Origin: Pseudomonas sp. Irchel s3h17
Lineage (GTDB): Bacteria > Pseudomonadota > Gammaproteobacteria > Pseudomonadales > Pseudomonadaceae
DNA length: 64,000 bases
Reading direction: 5' to 3'
NCBI RefSeq assembly: GCF_900187505.1
Contig: NZ_FYDL01000002.1
Location: forward strand, 124,001 to 188,000
Shown here: positions 17,320-26,778 of the stretch, piece by piece
Layout of the letters: the number at the start of each line of letters is the position of its first letter
How positions within the stretch are numbered: position 1 is the stretch's first letter
Notes under the pieces: generated by a model
Databases searched by the model: none
What the model was told of the DNA's origin: nothing
Seen by the model: the letters and a program-made list of their open reading frames with translations, nothing else
Position numbers and translations under genes: made by a program

Positions 17320-17529
17320 TTACAGGCCGACTACATCTTCTGCCTGCAAACCTTTCTGCCCGTCCACCACAGCGTACTCAACCTGCTGGCCCTCGGCCAA
17401 CGAGCGGTGGCCTTCGCCACGGATTGCGCGGTAGTGCACGAACACATCCGCCCCGCCTTCACGCTGAATGAAGCCGTAGCCCTTGGCGTCGTTGAACCAC
17501 TTCACGTTGCCGGTCTCGCGCGTTGCCAT
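17320..17529 (-). CDS. Cold-shock domain protein (CspA family)
   Basis: This 69-residue protein is a single OB-fold cold-shock domain with both RNA-binding motifs, [15 protein letters not shown] (RNP1) and DVFVHYRAI (RNP2). Proteins of this family bind single-stranded RNA and act as RNA chaperones. It is divergent from plsB. The 245-base gap upstream leaves room for the long 5' leader common in this family. Whether it is cold induced cannot be told here. Confidence 0.92.
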   Translation of the reverse strand: MATRETGNVKWFNDAKGYGFIQREGGADVFVHYRAIRGEGHRSLAEGQQVEYAVVDGQKGLQAEDVVGL

Positions 17530-17732
17530 CTATCGGTACTCCCTTTTTATTATTGGTCGGCCTGTTCACAGACACGCCGTCTGAGCCAGTGCGCACACTC
17601 GACTGACTGTCAAAAACAGGGTCGATAGTGGCAAACGGCCGGCCGAGTATATGACAGCGGTAAAAACTCTCAACTCAAGATTACTTCGGCGCTTTTTTGC
17701 CGATTTTCGACGAATACGTCACACTACCGCTC

Positions 17733-17755
17733 CCGAGCACTTGCTCGGTTTTTTT
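17733..17755 (+). terminator. Intrinsic terminator just upstream of plsB start
   Basis: CCGAGC (17733-17738) pairs with GCTCGG (17743-17748) around ACTT and is followed by seven Ts (17749-17755). It ends only 19 bases before the plsB ATG. Nothing on the plus strand ends nearby, so it lies in the plsB leader. Confidence 0.65.
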
Positions 17756-17774
17756 CAACTAAAGCAGCAAGCCT

Positions 17775-20273
17775 ATGACCCGCTCCCCGTTCCGCCGTCT
17801 TGTGTTTGGCGCCTTGCGCCGACTGTTGTACCTCTGGGTTCGCTCGGAGACGATCAACCAGTCGTCCTTTACCCTCAACCTCGACCGCAGTCGTCCGGTG
17901 TTCTACGTCCTGCAAAATCCTTCGTTGACCGACCTGGCTGTGCTCGACACCGAGTGCACCAAGGCCGGTTTGCCACGTCCGGTGCTGCCGGTGTCGGTGG
18001 GTAACCTGCTAGAGCCAGCGGCGTTCTTCTACCTGACACCCGCACCCGACTGGCTCGGTCGCCAGGACAAGCGCGGCGCGCCGCCGACCCTGACCCGACT
18101 GGTCAGCGCCCTGAGCCAGAACGCCGCCGAAGACGCGCAAATCATCCCCGTCAGCGTGTTCTGGGGCCAATCGCCAGACAGCGAATCGAGCCCGTGGAAA
18201 CTGCTGTTTGCCGACAGCTGGGCCGTGACCGGCCGCCTGCGTCGACTGCTGAGCATCATGATCCTGGGACGCAAGACCCGCGTGCAATTCTCCGCCCCCA
18301 TCCACCTGCGCGAGTTGATCGAGCACGACAAGGGCCACGAGCGTACCGTGCGCATGGCCCAGCGCATTCTGCGGGTGCACTTTCGCAACCTGAAAGCGGC
18401 GGTCATCGGCCCGGACATTTCCCACCGCCGCAACCTGGTCAAGGGCCTGCTCAATCAGCCGCTGGTCAAGCAAGCGATCCTCGATGAAGCCGAGCGCGAG
18501 AACATTTCGCCGGAAAAAGCCAAGGCCCAGGCACTGCGCTACGGCAATGAGATCGCCTCGGACTACACCTTCACCGCCATCCGCTTCCTGGAAGTGGTGC
18601 TGAGCTGGTTCTGGAACAAAATCTACGACGGCATCAAGGTCAACCACATCGAAGGCGTGCAGCAGGTCGCCCCGGGGCACGAAGTGATCTACGTGCCCTG
18701 CCACCGCAGCCACATCGACTACCTGCTGCTGTCCTACCTGCTGTTTCGCAACGGACTGACTCCGCCGCACATCGCCGCCGGGATCAACCTCAACATGCCG
18801 GTGATCGGCAGCCTGCTGCGGCGTGGCGGCGCCTTCTTCATGCGCCGCACATTCAAGGGCAACCCGCTCTACACCTCGGTGTTCAACGAGTACCTGCACA
18901 CCCTGTTTACCAAAGGCTTCCCGGTGGAGTACTTCGTCGAGGGTGGCCGTTCGCGCACCGGGCGCATGCTGCAACCGAAAACCGGGATGCTGGCGATCAC
19001 CTTGCGCAGCTTCCTGCGCTCCTCGCGCATGCCGATCGTCTTCGTCCCGGTGTACATCGGTTACGAACGTGTCCTGGAGGGCCGCACCTACCTGGGTGAA
19101 TTGCGCGGCGCGAGCAAGAAGAAAGAATCGATTTTCGACATCTTCAAAGTCATCGGTGCGCTGAAACAACGTTTCGGCCAGGTGGCGGTGAACTTCGGCG
19201 AGCCGATCAAGCTGGCCGAGTTCCTCGACAGCGAACAACCGGACTGGCGCTCCCAGGAACTGGGGCCGCAGTACAGGCCCGCCTGGCTCAACGAAACCAC
19301 CAATCGCCTCGGCGAACGTGTTGCCCGGCACTTGAATGAAGCGGCTGCGATCAACCCGGTGAACCTGGTCGCGCTGGCCTTGTTGTCCACCAGCCGTCTG
19401 GCGCTGGATGATCGCGCCATGGCCCGAGTGCTGGATCTGTACCTGGCATTGCTGCGCCGTGTCCCTTACTCGCCGCATACCACGCTGCCAGAAGGCGACG
19501 GCCGTGCATTGATCGAACACGTCAAGGACATGGACCTGCTGTGCGAGCAAAGCGATGCGCTGGGCAAAATCCTCTATCTGGATGAGCAAAACGCCGTCCT
19601 GATGACCTACTACCGCAACAACGTCCTGCACATTTTCGCCTTGCCCGCCTTGCTCGCCAGTTTCTTCCAGAGCAGCTCGCGCATGAGCCGCGAACAGATC
19701 CTGCGGTACACCCGCGCGCTGTACCCGTACCTGCAATCGGAGCTGTTCATTCGTTGGTCGCTGGACGAACTGGACGCCGTGATCGATCAATGGCTCGAGG
19801 CGTTCGTCGAGCAAGGCCTGCTGCGCTTCGAGAACAACCTGTACCTGCGCCCGGCGCCAAGCTCACGGCATTTCGTGCTGCTGACCCTGCTGTCCAGGAG
19901 CATCGCGCAGACCCTGCAGCGTTTCTACATGGCCATCTCGTTGCTGCTCAACAGCGGCCAGAACAGCCTCAGCGCCGAAGAGCTGGAAGACCTGTGCACG
20001 GTCATGGCCCAGCGCCTGTCGATCCTGCATGGCCTGAACGCCCCGGAGTTCTTCGACAAGAGCCTGTTCCGCCACTTCATCCAGACCCTGCTGGACCTGG
20101 ACGTACTGCGTCGCGACGAGGCCGGCAAGCTGAGCCATCACGAACTGCTCGGTGAATTGGCCGAAGGCGCTGCCAAACGGGTGTTGCCGGCGGAAATTCG
20201 CTTATCGATCCGTCAGGTGGCACTGCATCGCAGTGAGGATGCCGCGGAGCAGAACAGCGCCGCCCTTCAGTAA
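17775..20273 (+). CDS. plsB: Glycerol-3-phosphate O-acyltransferase PlsB
   Basis: This is an 832-residue inner-membrane acyltransferase that puts the first acyl chain on glycerol-3-phosphate in phospholipid synthesis. The catalytic HX4D motif is [11 protein letters not shown] (H310, D315). The other blocks follow in order: [31 protein letters not shown] and the [16 protein letters not shown] proline motif. Length and N-terminus match other Pseudomonas PlsB. The ribosome-binding site is weak (AAGCAGCAAG). The upstream neighbour is a divergent cold-shock gene. An intrinsic terminator in its leader suggests attenuation. Confidence 0.95.
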   Translation: MTRSPFRRLVFGALRRLLYLWVRSETINQSSFTLNLDRSRPVFYVLQNPSLTDLAVLDTECTKAGLPRPVLPVSVGNLLEPAAFFYLTPAPDWLGRQDKRGAPPTLTRLVSALSQNAAEDAQIIPVSVFWGQSPDSESSPWKLLFADSWAVTGRLRRLLSIMILGRKTRVQFSAPIHLRELIEHDKGHERTVRMAQRILRVHFRNLKAAVIGPDISHRRNLVKGLLNQPLVKQAILDEAERENISPEKAKAQALRYGNEIASDYTFTAIRFLEVVLSWFWNKIYDGIKVNHIEGVQQVAPGHEVIYVPCHRSHIDYLLLSYLLFRNGLTPPHIAAGINLNMPVIGSLLRRGGAFFMRRTFKGNPLYTSVFNEYLHTLFTKGFPVEYFVEGGRSRTGRMLQPKTGMLAITLRSFLRSSRMPIVFVPVYIGYERVLEGRTYLGELRGASKKKESIFDIFKVIGALKQRFGQVAVNFGEPIKLAEFLDSEQPDWRSQELGPQYRPAWLNETTNRLGERVARHLNEAAAINPVNLVALALLSTSRLALDDRAMARVLDLYLALLRRVPYSPHTTLPEGDGRALIEHVKDMDLLCEQSDALGKILYLDEQNAVLMTYYRNNVLHIFALPALLASFFQSSSRMSREQILRYTRALYPYLQSELFIRWSLDELDAVIDQWLEAFVEQGLLRFENNLYLRPAPSSRHFVLLTLLSRSIAQTLQRFYMAISLLLNSGQNSLSAEELEDLCTVMAQRLSILHGLNAPEFFDKSLFRHFIQTLLDLDVLRRDEAGKLSHHELLGELAEGAAKRVLPAEIRLSIRQVALHRSEDAAEQNSAALQ

Positions 20274-20284
20274 GCGCCTGAAGG

Positions 20285-20325
20285 CCGCCGCCCAGGATTC
20301 AACCGGTTGAAATCCTGGACGGCGG
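20285..20325 (+). terminator. Strong hairpin after plsB
   Basis: CCGCCG (20285-20290) plus CCAGGATT (20292-20299) pair with AATCCTGG (20311-20318) plus CGGCGG (20320-20325); only a C/A mismatch interrupts the stem. It starts about 12 bases after the plsB stop. The U-run is weak. Confidence 0.6.
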
Positions 20326-20535
20326 TACTGTCATTACCTGGAATGGTTTTAAACAGACCGGTCCCTGCATTCAATATTTCGCTTGAATGATTTATCCAGT
20401 AGCGAAACATCAATAAACAACCGAATCGTCCAGCGCCATCGAATAGTTGATTCGTCCTACATCAATGACCCGGGTCACTTTTTATCCTTGATCACGCGCC
20501 CACTCGGGGCGCTACATCAGAATAAGGATATCCAG

Positions 20536-20874
20536 ATGACCGAACACTATTATTCCATCCCGTGCAAAGCCTACTACCTGGAAAGGATTGCTTTGCTGCC
20601 CAATTCGGCCCTCTACGCCTCCCTGCAGGACGTCAGCCTGGCAGACGCCCCCGCCAGGGAAATTGCACACTGCGTGATCCCCGACGCCAGTGAAGCCGGC
20701 CTTTGCTTTGAGTTCAGCGTACCGGCATCCGCGGTTATAGATGGCCATAGCTACGCGATCAGTGTGCGCATCGAAGCCAACAACGAGCTCATTTTCATCA
20801 CCCAGGACCGGCACAGCGTTGACCCGTGCGCCAGCTACTTGCAGCCACTGGACATTCTGGTGCGAAGAGCCTGA
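20536..20874 (+). CDS. YbaY-like domain protein without signal peptide
   Basis: This 112-residue protein shares a domain with the lipoprotein at 21696. Compare YLERIALLPNSALYASLQDV, SLADAPA, YAISVRIEANNELIFITQ here with YLQRMALPPTAILSVSLQDV, TLADAPA, YSVNARIEVDGKLMFITT there. That is the YbaY/HslJ-like pattern. It has no signal peptide or lipobox. The start at 20536 is set by AAGGAT 7 bases upstream; the longer open frame to 20383 lacks such support. It is the first of three tandem same-strand relatives. Function unknown. Confidence 0.75.
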   Translation: MTEHYYSIPCKAYYLERIALLPNSALYASLQDVSLADAPAREIAHCVIPDASEAGLCFEFSVPASAVIDGHSYAISVRIEANNELIFITQDRHSVDPCASYLQPLDILVRRA

Positions 20875-20962
20875 TGAAGCCTGGCAGGCATGATTTCAGT
20901 GGAGTCATGCCTGTTTAAAAAACAGCACACTTTTACGTCACGCGAATGATAAGGACGTCATC

Positions 20963-21598
20963 ATGACCCAACACACCCTGACTACCACCCTGCACTTCCC
21001 TCCAGACTACAAACTGCCCGAAGACTGCAGCATAGACATAAACATCCGAAACATAACCGACAGTAACTCCACTTACCCTCACTGCACATGGGGCAGCAAC
21101 AAGTTGCCCTTGGGACTCCCCATCCAGTTCACTTTCAACATCGACTCGGACCTGGCCAATGTCGGAGCACGTTTTTCCATGGATGCGCGCATCACCCATC
21201 GAGGGACTGCGCTCTTGCTGGATATCGAACAGCGTTTCAGCTGGAAAGGCGATGATCACACTGTCGATCTCCACCTGAGCCCTGTGGGCTGGATCGCGAT
21301 CCAGAAAACCTGGATGCCCAGGATCGGTTACCCGGAGGATTCAAAACTGTTTGTGACGCTGCTTGAAAAAACGCCTGACGGCAGTCCGGGCATCGTTCTG
21401 AGTGAGGGCCAGCACCTGACCCAGGACATCCAGCCTTTCTACCTGCACTATGACCCGCTCCTGGTCAAGCCGGGGCAGCGCTATGCATTGACCGGTACCT
21501 TCGAAACCCATGGCCAGGGACGCCTGTCACTGGGTCTGTCTCCCAAAGAGCTGGTCCTGCTGCCAGCACCGCTACAGGCTCCGGTATTCGGCAGCTGA
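20963..21598 (+). CDS. Hypothetical protein of the YbaY-like cluster, 211 residues
   Basis: This soluble-looking 211-residue protein has no signal peptide. The second half (WIAIQKTWMPRIGYPEDSKLF..LLEKTPDG, then YLHYDPLLVKPGQRYALTG) resembles the YbaY-like pattern of its neighbours (FHLSYDPMQVEPTHRYSVN at 21696). The first half has a similar strand-rich layout (IQFTFNIDSDLANVGARFSMDARI), so it may be two divergent copies of one domain. AAGGACG upstream of the ATG supports the start. No known function. Confidence 0.72.
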   Translation: MTQHTLTTTLHFPPDYKLPEDCSIDINIRNITDSNSTYPHCTWGSNKLPLGLPIQFTFNIDSDLANVGARFSMDARITHRGTALLLDIEQRFSWKGDDHTVDLHLSPVGWIAIQKTWMPRIGYPEDSKLFVTLLEKTPDGSPGIVLSEGQHLTQDIQPFYLHYDPLLVKPGQRYALTGTFETHGQGRLSLGLSPKELVLLPAPLQAPVFGS

Positions 21599-21695
21599 AG
21601 GCAGAATACCCTAGGCCGATGCCCGGCATAAAATCCGCTAGACTCCCGAGGGGCGCCGGCCTGCTGCTGGCGTTTCCTCGATACGGAGATCCACG

Positions 21696-22100
21696 ATGAA
21701 GAGAAACACGCTTGCCCTGCTCGCTGCCGCCACCCTGCTGACGGCCTGCCAAAGCCCGTCACCGGTGCCTAAAGCAACCCTGGACGGCGAAGTCTTCTAC
21801 TTGCAACGCATGGCACTGCCACCGACAGCAATCCTGAGCGTCAGCCTGCAGGACGTGACACTGGCCGATGCTCCGGCAAAGACCCTTGACGAGCAAAGAG
21901 GCCCGATCAAAGGCCAGGTACCCTTGGCCTTCCACCTCAGCTACGACCCGATGCAGGTCGAGCCCACCCACCGCTACTCGGTGAATGCGCGCATTGAGGT
22001 CGATGGCAAACTGATGTTCATCACCACCGAGAATCATGCCGTGCAACTGGACGGGAGCGATCCACAGCCAGTCAAGGTTCGCGTCGACGCGGTTCGTTGA
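21696..22100 (+). CDS. YbaY-family lipoprotein
   Basis: This 134-residue lipoprotein has a signal peptide with lipobox LLTAC (cysteine near residue 18). A single YbaY-type domain follows (VFYLQRMALPPTAILSVSLQ, ending KLMFITTENHAV). The mature protein would be anchored in the envelope. The family function is not established; YbaY of E. coli is likewise an uncharacterised lipoprotein. It is the only member of the three-gene set with an export signal. A strong hairpin follows the stop. Confidence 0.82.
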   Translation: MKRNTLALLAAATLLTACQSPSPVPKATLDGEVFYLQRMALPPTAILSVSLQDVTLADAPAKTLDEQRGPIKGQVPLAFHLSYDPMQVEPTHRYSVNARIEVDGKLMFITTENHAVQLDGSDPQPVKVRVDAVR

Positions 22101-22115
22101 GAGGCAGTACCGAAC

Positions 22116-22140
22116 CAGGACGCTGCCAGGCAGCGTCCTG
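22116..22140 (+). terminator. Perfect 12-bp hairpin after the YbaY-like cluster
   Basis: CAGGACGCTGCC (22116-22127) and GGCAGCGTCCTG (22129-22140) are exact reverse complements separated by one base. It starts 16 bases after the lipoprotein stop and is followed by TCTCTC. It is probably a terminator for the three-gene set. Confidence 0.6.
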
Positions 22141-22251
22141 TCTCTCGCTGGCCGGGCTGAGTGTGGGCCTGGTGAAAAACGTGTAAGCGCAGCCTTGTGG
22201 GTCTCGTTTGGCCCACACATCACAGCTGCGCAATGAAGGTCAAGACGGTAT

Positions 22252-23608
22252 CTATATCCAGTCCGTTTTGATGCTCGATGGATCACGCAGGAAGTAAACC
22301 CACTCACGTCCCAGCTTTTTCTTCTCGAACACCTTCAACTCAACCAGCCCCTTCAGTGCAGTGGCGGCTGTGTTGTAGGCGCAGTTTAGGTTCTCCTTCA
22401 CATTGACCGCCGTGAACTCCTTGGCCATACCGCTCTTGGCCACCTGGAAAAGCATTCGCTGCTTATCCGTCAATTGCGTAAAAAGCCCGGACTCTTCCAA
22501 CCAGCGATCAAACCCTTCGGCATAGACCAGACTTTTGCGATAAGCCCCCGCGAACTCGCTGACCGCGCGCAGAATCACTGAGCACTGAAAATCGATGAAG
22601 TACGTCAGGTCCAACTCGTCCATCTCGGTATACAAGTAAGAACAGCCGTATTTCACCGGCGCATTACGCAGCAGGATACTGATGGCAATGTAACGAAATG
22701 CCGAGTAGTCATTTTTGAACATGAACCAGTAAAACAACGCCCGAGCCACCCGGCCATTACCATCACGAAACGGGTGTTCGTAGCCCAGGGCGAAATGCAG
22801 GGTGATGGCCTTGATCATCGGGTGAAGGTCATCGACTTGCAGTGGGTCGCTACCAGACTGGTTGACCCAGTTCACCCATTCATCGAGCCGATCGTTGATG
22901 CCAGCTGCCGGCGGCGGTGTATGGACGGTGTTGCCCTCGCCATCCTGCACAACGACTTGATCATTGTTGCGAAAATACCCCGGAGAATATTGCTCGTCAT
23001 CGATACCCTCGACACCGACACGGTGAAGCTGCTTGATCAACTCGACACTCAACGGCTCAAGACGATTGTCCCAGGCGAAGATCATCATCTTGTAGTTACC
23101 GATGACCATTCGTTCATCCGCAGAGCGCGGCAGCCGATTACGCTTGAGCATGTCCTTGGCCACCTGCGTAGTGGTCGCGGCCCCCCTCAAGCTGGCTGCT
23201 GCTGATGGCTTCGTCTTCGATCAAATCATTGAGCAGATAACTGAAGTGCGCTGTCTCACCAATGTGGTGAGTCATGTACTCCAGAGCCGCAGTGGTTGCC
23301 TGACGATCAACCACCGACAAGGTTTTCTGCGCCAGCGGCGTCAGCATGAACCGCCCCCATCGACTCGGCTCACCCAACGGCAGCAAACGAATGTACTGTG
23401 CCGCGCGAGCCTTTTTCACCAAGGCCCAGCACAGTGTCGTATCCAGCCCTGGCTGCCAGCGATAGCGCAGCTCATCGAACGGCAGGTATCGCCCCTGATC
23501 GTCCAATGGCTTGAGCAATGCCAGGTAATCGGCGAGCCTTTCCTTGTGGGGCGATTTCCCCAGCGCGTCCAACACACTGGGCCCCAAGGGTGGAGGGGCT
23601 TTCATCAT
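22252..23608 (-). pseudogene. Fic-family AMP-transferase, interrupted by a +1 frameshift in a G-run
   Basis: Two overlapping reading frames form one Fic protein. The upstream frame (23608 to 23138) carries the N-terminal helical domain up to the inhibitory motif SSQLEG. The downstream frame (from about 23190 to 22252) resumes with AATTTQVAKDMLKRN and holds the intact catalytic motif HPFRDGNGRVAR and a C-terminal winged-helix-like segment. The frames meet at six Gs (23181-23186, read on the minus strand); five would restore one continuous protein of about 451 residues. It may be a sequencing error, slippage-driven on/off switching or recent decay. Fic proteins modify target proteins with AMP. 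The C-terminal fragment could start internally but would lack its inhibitor helix. Confidence 0.8.
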
Positions 23609-23612
23609 GACT

Positions 23613-23687
23613 GTCTCAATAGCTCATGAAACTGAGTCTTGAGTACAACATAGTGACGTCCTGGTCTCAATATCAGCAAAAACTGAG
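23613..23687 (-). promoter_or_regulatory. Two copies of a 24-base repeat in the fic promoter
   Basis: GTCTCAATA-8 bases-AACTGAG occurs at 23613-23636 and again at 23664-23687, 51 bp apart, so on the same DNA face. Within each copy CTCA and TGAG form inverted half-sites. On the minus strand a possible promoter, TTGAGA-17-TGTACT, uses the second copy as its -35 region. This looks like an operator for a dimeric regulator, possibly the Fic protein's own winged-helix domain. Confidence 0.5.
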
Positions 23688-23706
23688 ATAGCTGTAGGCC
23701 ATCGGA

Positions 23707-26700
23707 TCACACCGCCTCTTGCTTGACCCTGAACCACGCCGCATACAACGCCGGCAGGAACAGCAACGTCAACGCGGTCGCCACGATCAGGCCGCCCATG
23801 ATTGCCACGGCCATCGGCCCGAAGAACACACTGCGCGACAGCGGGATCATCGCCAGCACGGCGGCCAGGGCGGTGAGTACGATTGGCCGGAAGCGGCGTA
23901 CCGTGGCTTCGATGATCGCCTGCCAGGGTTTGAGCCCGGCGAGGATGTCCTGCTCGATCTGGTCCACCAGGATCACCGAGTTGCGCATGATCATCCCCGA
24001 CAGGGCAATGGTACCGAGCATGGCCACGAACCCGAACGGCTGACGAAACACCAGCAGGAACAGGGTGACGCCGATCAGCCCCAGCGGCGCGGTCAAAAAC
24101 ACCATCGCCGTGCGCGAGAAGCTGCGCAGTTGCACCATCAGCAAGGTCAGTACCACGACGATGAACAACGGCACACCGGCCTTCACCGAGTTCTGTCCGC
24201 GAGCCGAGTCCTCCACGGTACCGCCCACATCCAGCAAGTAGCCGTCCGGCAGTTCAGCGCGAATCGACTCAAGGGTCGGCAGAATCTGTTTGACCAGGGT
24301 CGCCGGTTGCTCCTTGCCATAGATATCGGCGCGGATCGTCACGTTCGGCAAACGGTTACGGTGCCAGATGACGCCCTCCTCAAAGCCATACTCCAGGGTC
24401 GCGACCTGGGACAACGCCACACTCTTGCCGTTGTCGGTCGGCACCGCCAGGCTCGACAACTGCGACAGTTCAGAGCGTTCGTGCACGGTGCCGCGCAAGA
24501 GGATTTCGATCAACTCGTTGTCTTCACGGTACTGGCTGACGCTGGAGCCGGTCAGCGAACTCTGCAAAAACCTCGACAGGTTCACGGTGCTCACGCCCAG
24601 GGCCCGTGCACGGTCCTGATCGACGTTCAGGTACACCACTTTGCTGGGCTCTTCCCAATCCAGGTGCACGTTGACCACATGGGGGTTCTCGCGCACCTTG
24701 GCGGCGACTTTACGGGCCAGGGCGCGAACTTCTTCAATGTGCTCGCCGGTCACCCGGAACTGCACCGGATACCCCACGGGCGGGCCGTTTTCCAAGCGCG
24801 TAACCCGCGAGCGCAACGCCGGAAATTGTTCGTTGAGGGTTCCGATCAGCCAGCTGCGCAGGCTTTCACGCTCCTCGATGGTGTCCGCCAGGACAACAAA
24901 CTGAGCGAAGCTGGCCGCCGGCAGCTGTTGATCCAGGGGCAGGTAAAAACGTGGCGAACCGGTGCCGATGTACGCCACATAGTTTTCGATACCGGCGTGC
25001 TCCTTGAGCATCGCTTCCAGGCGCTTCACCTCACCGGCGGTATTGCTCAACGAAGCGCCTTCCGCCAGTTTCAGGTCAACCATCAGTTCCAGGCGACCCG
25101 AGGCCGGAAAGAACTGCTGCGGCACGAAACGGAACAGCACTACCGAAGCCAGGAACAGCAGGATGGTCAACGCAATCACGGTTTTACGCCGACGCACACA
25201 CCACTCCACCAGACGCCGCACCCGTTGATAAAAAGGCGTTCCATAAGGATCCGGCTGACCGGCACCGTGCTTGGCCGCATGGAGCCTGGCCAGGTCCGGC
25301 AGCAGCTTTTCCCCCAGATAGGGTACAAACACCACAGCGGCGATCCATGAGGCCAATAACGCGATCGTCACGACCTGGAAGATCGAGCGGGTGTACTCGC
25401 CCGTGCTCGATTGCGCGGTGGCGATCGGCAGGAAACCGGCGGCGGTGATCAAGGTGCCGGTGAGCATCGGGAATGCCGTGCTGGTCCAGGCATAACTGGC
25501 AGCCTTGACCCGGTCGAAGCCCTGCTCCATCTTGATCGCCATCATCTCCACGGCAATGATCGCGTCATCCACCAGCAAGCCCAGGGCCAGCACCAACGCG
25601 CCCAGGGAGATCTTGTGCAGGCCAATGCCCAGGTAGTACATGCAGGCAAAGGTCATGGCCAATACCAGCGGTATCGCCAGGGCGACCACCATGCCGGTGC
25701 GCACACCCAGGGAAAAAAAGCTCACCAGCAACACAATCGCCAACGCCTCGACCAGTACCTGGACGAACTCGCCGACGCTGGTTTTTACCGCCGCCGGCTG
25801 GTCAGACACCTTGCGTAGCTGCATGCCGGCCGGCAGGTTGTCCTGGATCCGCTTGAACTCGCGCTCCAACGCACTGCCCAGCACCAGGATATCGCCGCCG
25901 TCCTTCATGGCCACCGCCAGGCCGATCGCATCCTCGCCCATGAAGCGCATGCGCGGTGCCGGTGGATCGTTGAAACCACGGCGCACGTCCGCCACGTCGC
26001 CGATACGGAAGGTTCGATCACCGACGCGGATCGGGAAACCGCGAATCTGCTCGACCGTCTGGAAGTTACCCGTCACCCGCAACTGCAATCGCTCGCTGGT
26101 GGTTTCGAAGAACCCGGCGTTGGACACCGCGTTCTGCTCCTCCAGGGCTTGTTGCACAGCCGCCAATGGCAAGCCCAGCGTGGCCAGCTTGAGGTTGGAC
26201 AGCTCGATCCAGATTTTCTCGTCCTGCAGCCCGAGCAGGTCGACCTTGCCCACATCCTTGACCCGTTGCAGCTGGATCTGGATGCGGTCCGCATAGTCCT
26301 TGAGTACCGCGTAGTCGAAACCTTCCCCCGTCAGCGCGTAAATATTGCCGAAGGTGGTACCGAACTCGTCGTTGAAGAACGGCCCCTGGATACCCGGTGG
26401 CAAGGTCGGGCGAATATCGCCGACCTTCTTGCGCACTTGATACCAGAGTTCGGGAATGTCCACCGAATGCATCGAGTCCCGGGCAATGAACGTCACCTGG
26501 GATTCACCGGGGCGGGAGAACGACACGATCCGCTCATACTCGCCGGTTTCCATCAGCTTCTTTTCGATACGCTCGGTGACCTGCCGCGAGACTTCCTGGG
26601 CTGTCGCACCCGGCCACTTGGTCTGGATCACCATGGCCTTGAAGGTGAACGGCGGGTCCTCGCTCTGCCCCAGTTTGGTGTAGGACAAGGTGCCGACAAC

Positions 26701-26772
26701 GGCCAGCAGGATCATCAGAAACAATACGATCTGGCGATTACGCAGCGCCCATTCGGATAGATTGAAACCCAT
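23707..26772 (-). CDS. RND efflux transporter, inner-membrane subunit (HAE-1 type)
   Basis: This 1021-residue proton-driven RND pump has the first transmembrane helix near the N-terminus (RQIVLFLMILLAVVG) and a large periplasmic loop. A central membrane bundle includes LALGLLVDDAIIAVEMM, whose paired aspartates are the proton relay. A second loop and a C-terminal bundle (LTLLFLPALYAAWFRVK) follow. Short loops (GATAQEVSRQVTERIEK) place it in the drug/multisubstrate group rather than metal pumps. It begins 6 bp after the adaptor gene. No outer-membrane channel gene is adjacent, so it probably uses one encoded elsewhere. Confidence 0.92.
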   Translation of the reverse strand: MGFNLSEWALRNRQIVLFLMILLAVVGTLSYTKLGQSEDPPFTFKAMVIQTKWPGATAQEVSRQVTERIEKKLMETGEYERIVSFSRPGESQVTFIARDSMHSVDIPELWYQVRKKVGDIRPTLPPGIQGPFFNDEFGTTFGNIYALTGEGFDYAVLKDYADRIQIQLQRVKDVGKVDLLGLQDEKIWIELSNLKLATLGLPLAAVQQALEEQNAVSNAGFFETTSERLQLRVTGNFQTVEQIRGFPIRVGDRTFRIGDVADVRRGFNDPPAPRMRFMGEDAIGLAVAMKDGGDILVLGSALEREFKRIQDNLPAGMQLRKVSDQPAAVKTSVGEFVQVLVEALAIVLLVSFFSLGVRTGMVVALAIPLVLAMTFACMYYLGIGLHKISLGALVLALGLLVDDAIIAVEMMAIKMEQGFDRVKAASYAWTSTAFPMLTGTLITAAGFLPIATAQSSTGEYTRSIFQVVTIALLASWIAAVVFVPYLGEKLLPDLARLHAAKHGAGQPDPYGTPFYQRVRRLVEWCVRRRKTVIALTILLFLASVVLFRFVPQQFFPASGRLELMVDLKLAEGASLSNTAGEVKRLEAMLKEHAGIENYVAYIGTGSPRFYLPLDQQLPAASFAQFVVLADTIEERESLRSWLIGTLNEQFPALRSRVTRLENGPPVGYPVQFRVTGEHIEEVRALARKVAAKVRENPHVVNVHLDWEEPSKVVYLNVDQDRARALGVSTVNLSRFLQSSLTGSSVSQYREDNELIEILLRGTVHERSELSQLSSLAVPTDNGKSVALSQVATLEYGFEEGVIWHRNRLPNVTIRADIYGKEQPATLVKQILPTLESIRAELPDGYLLDVGGTVEDSARGQNSVKAGVPLFIVVVLTLLMVQLRSFSRTAMVFLTAPLGLIGVTLFLLVFRQPFGFVAMLGTIALSGMIMRNSVILVDQIEQDILAGLKPWQAIIEATVRRFRPIVLTALAAVLAMIPLSRSVFFGPMAVAIMGGLIVATALTLLFLPALYAAWFRVKQEAV

Positions 26773-26778
26773 CGGGAA

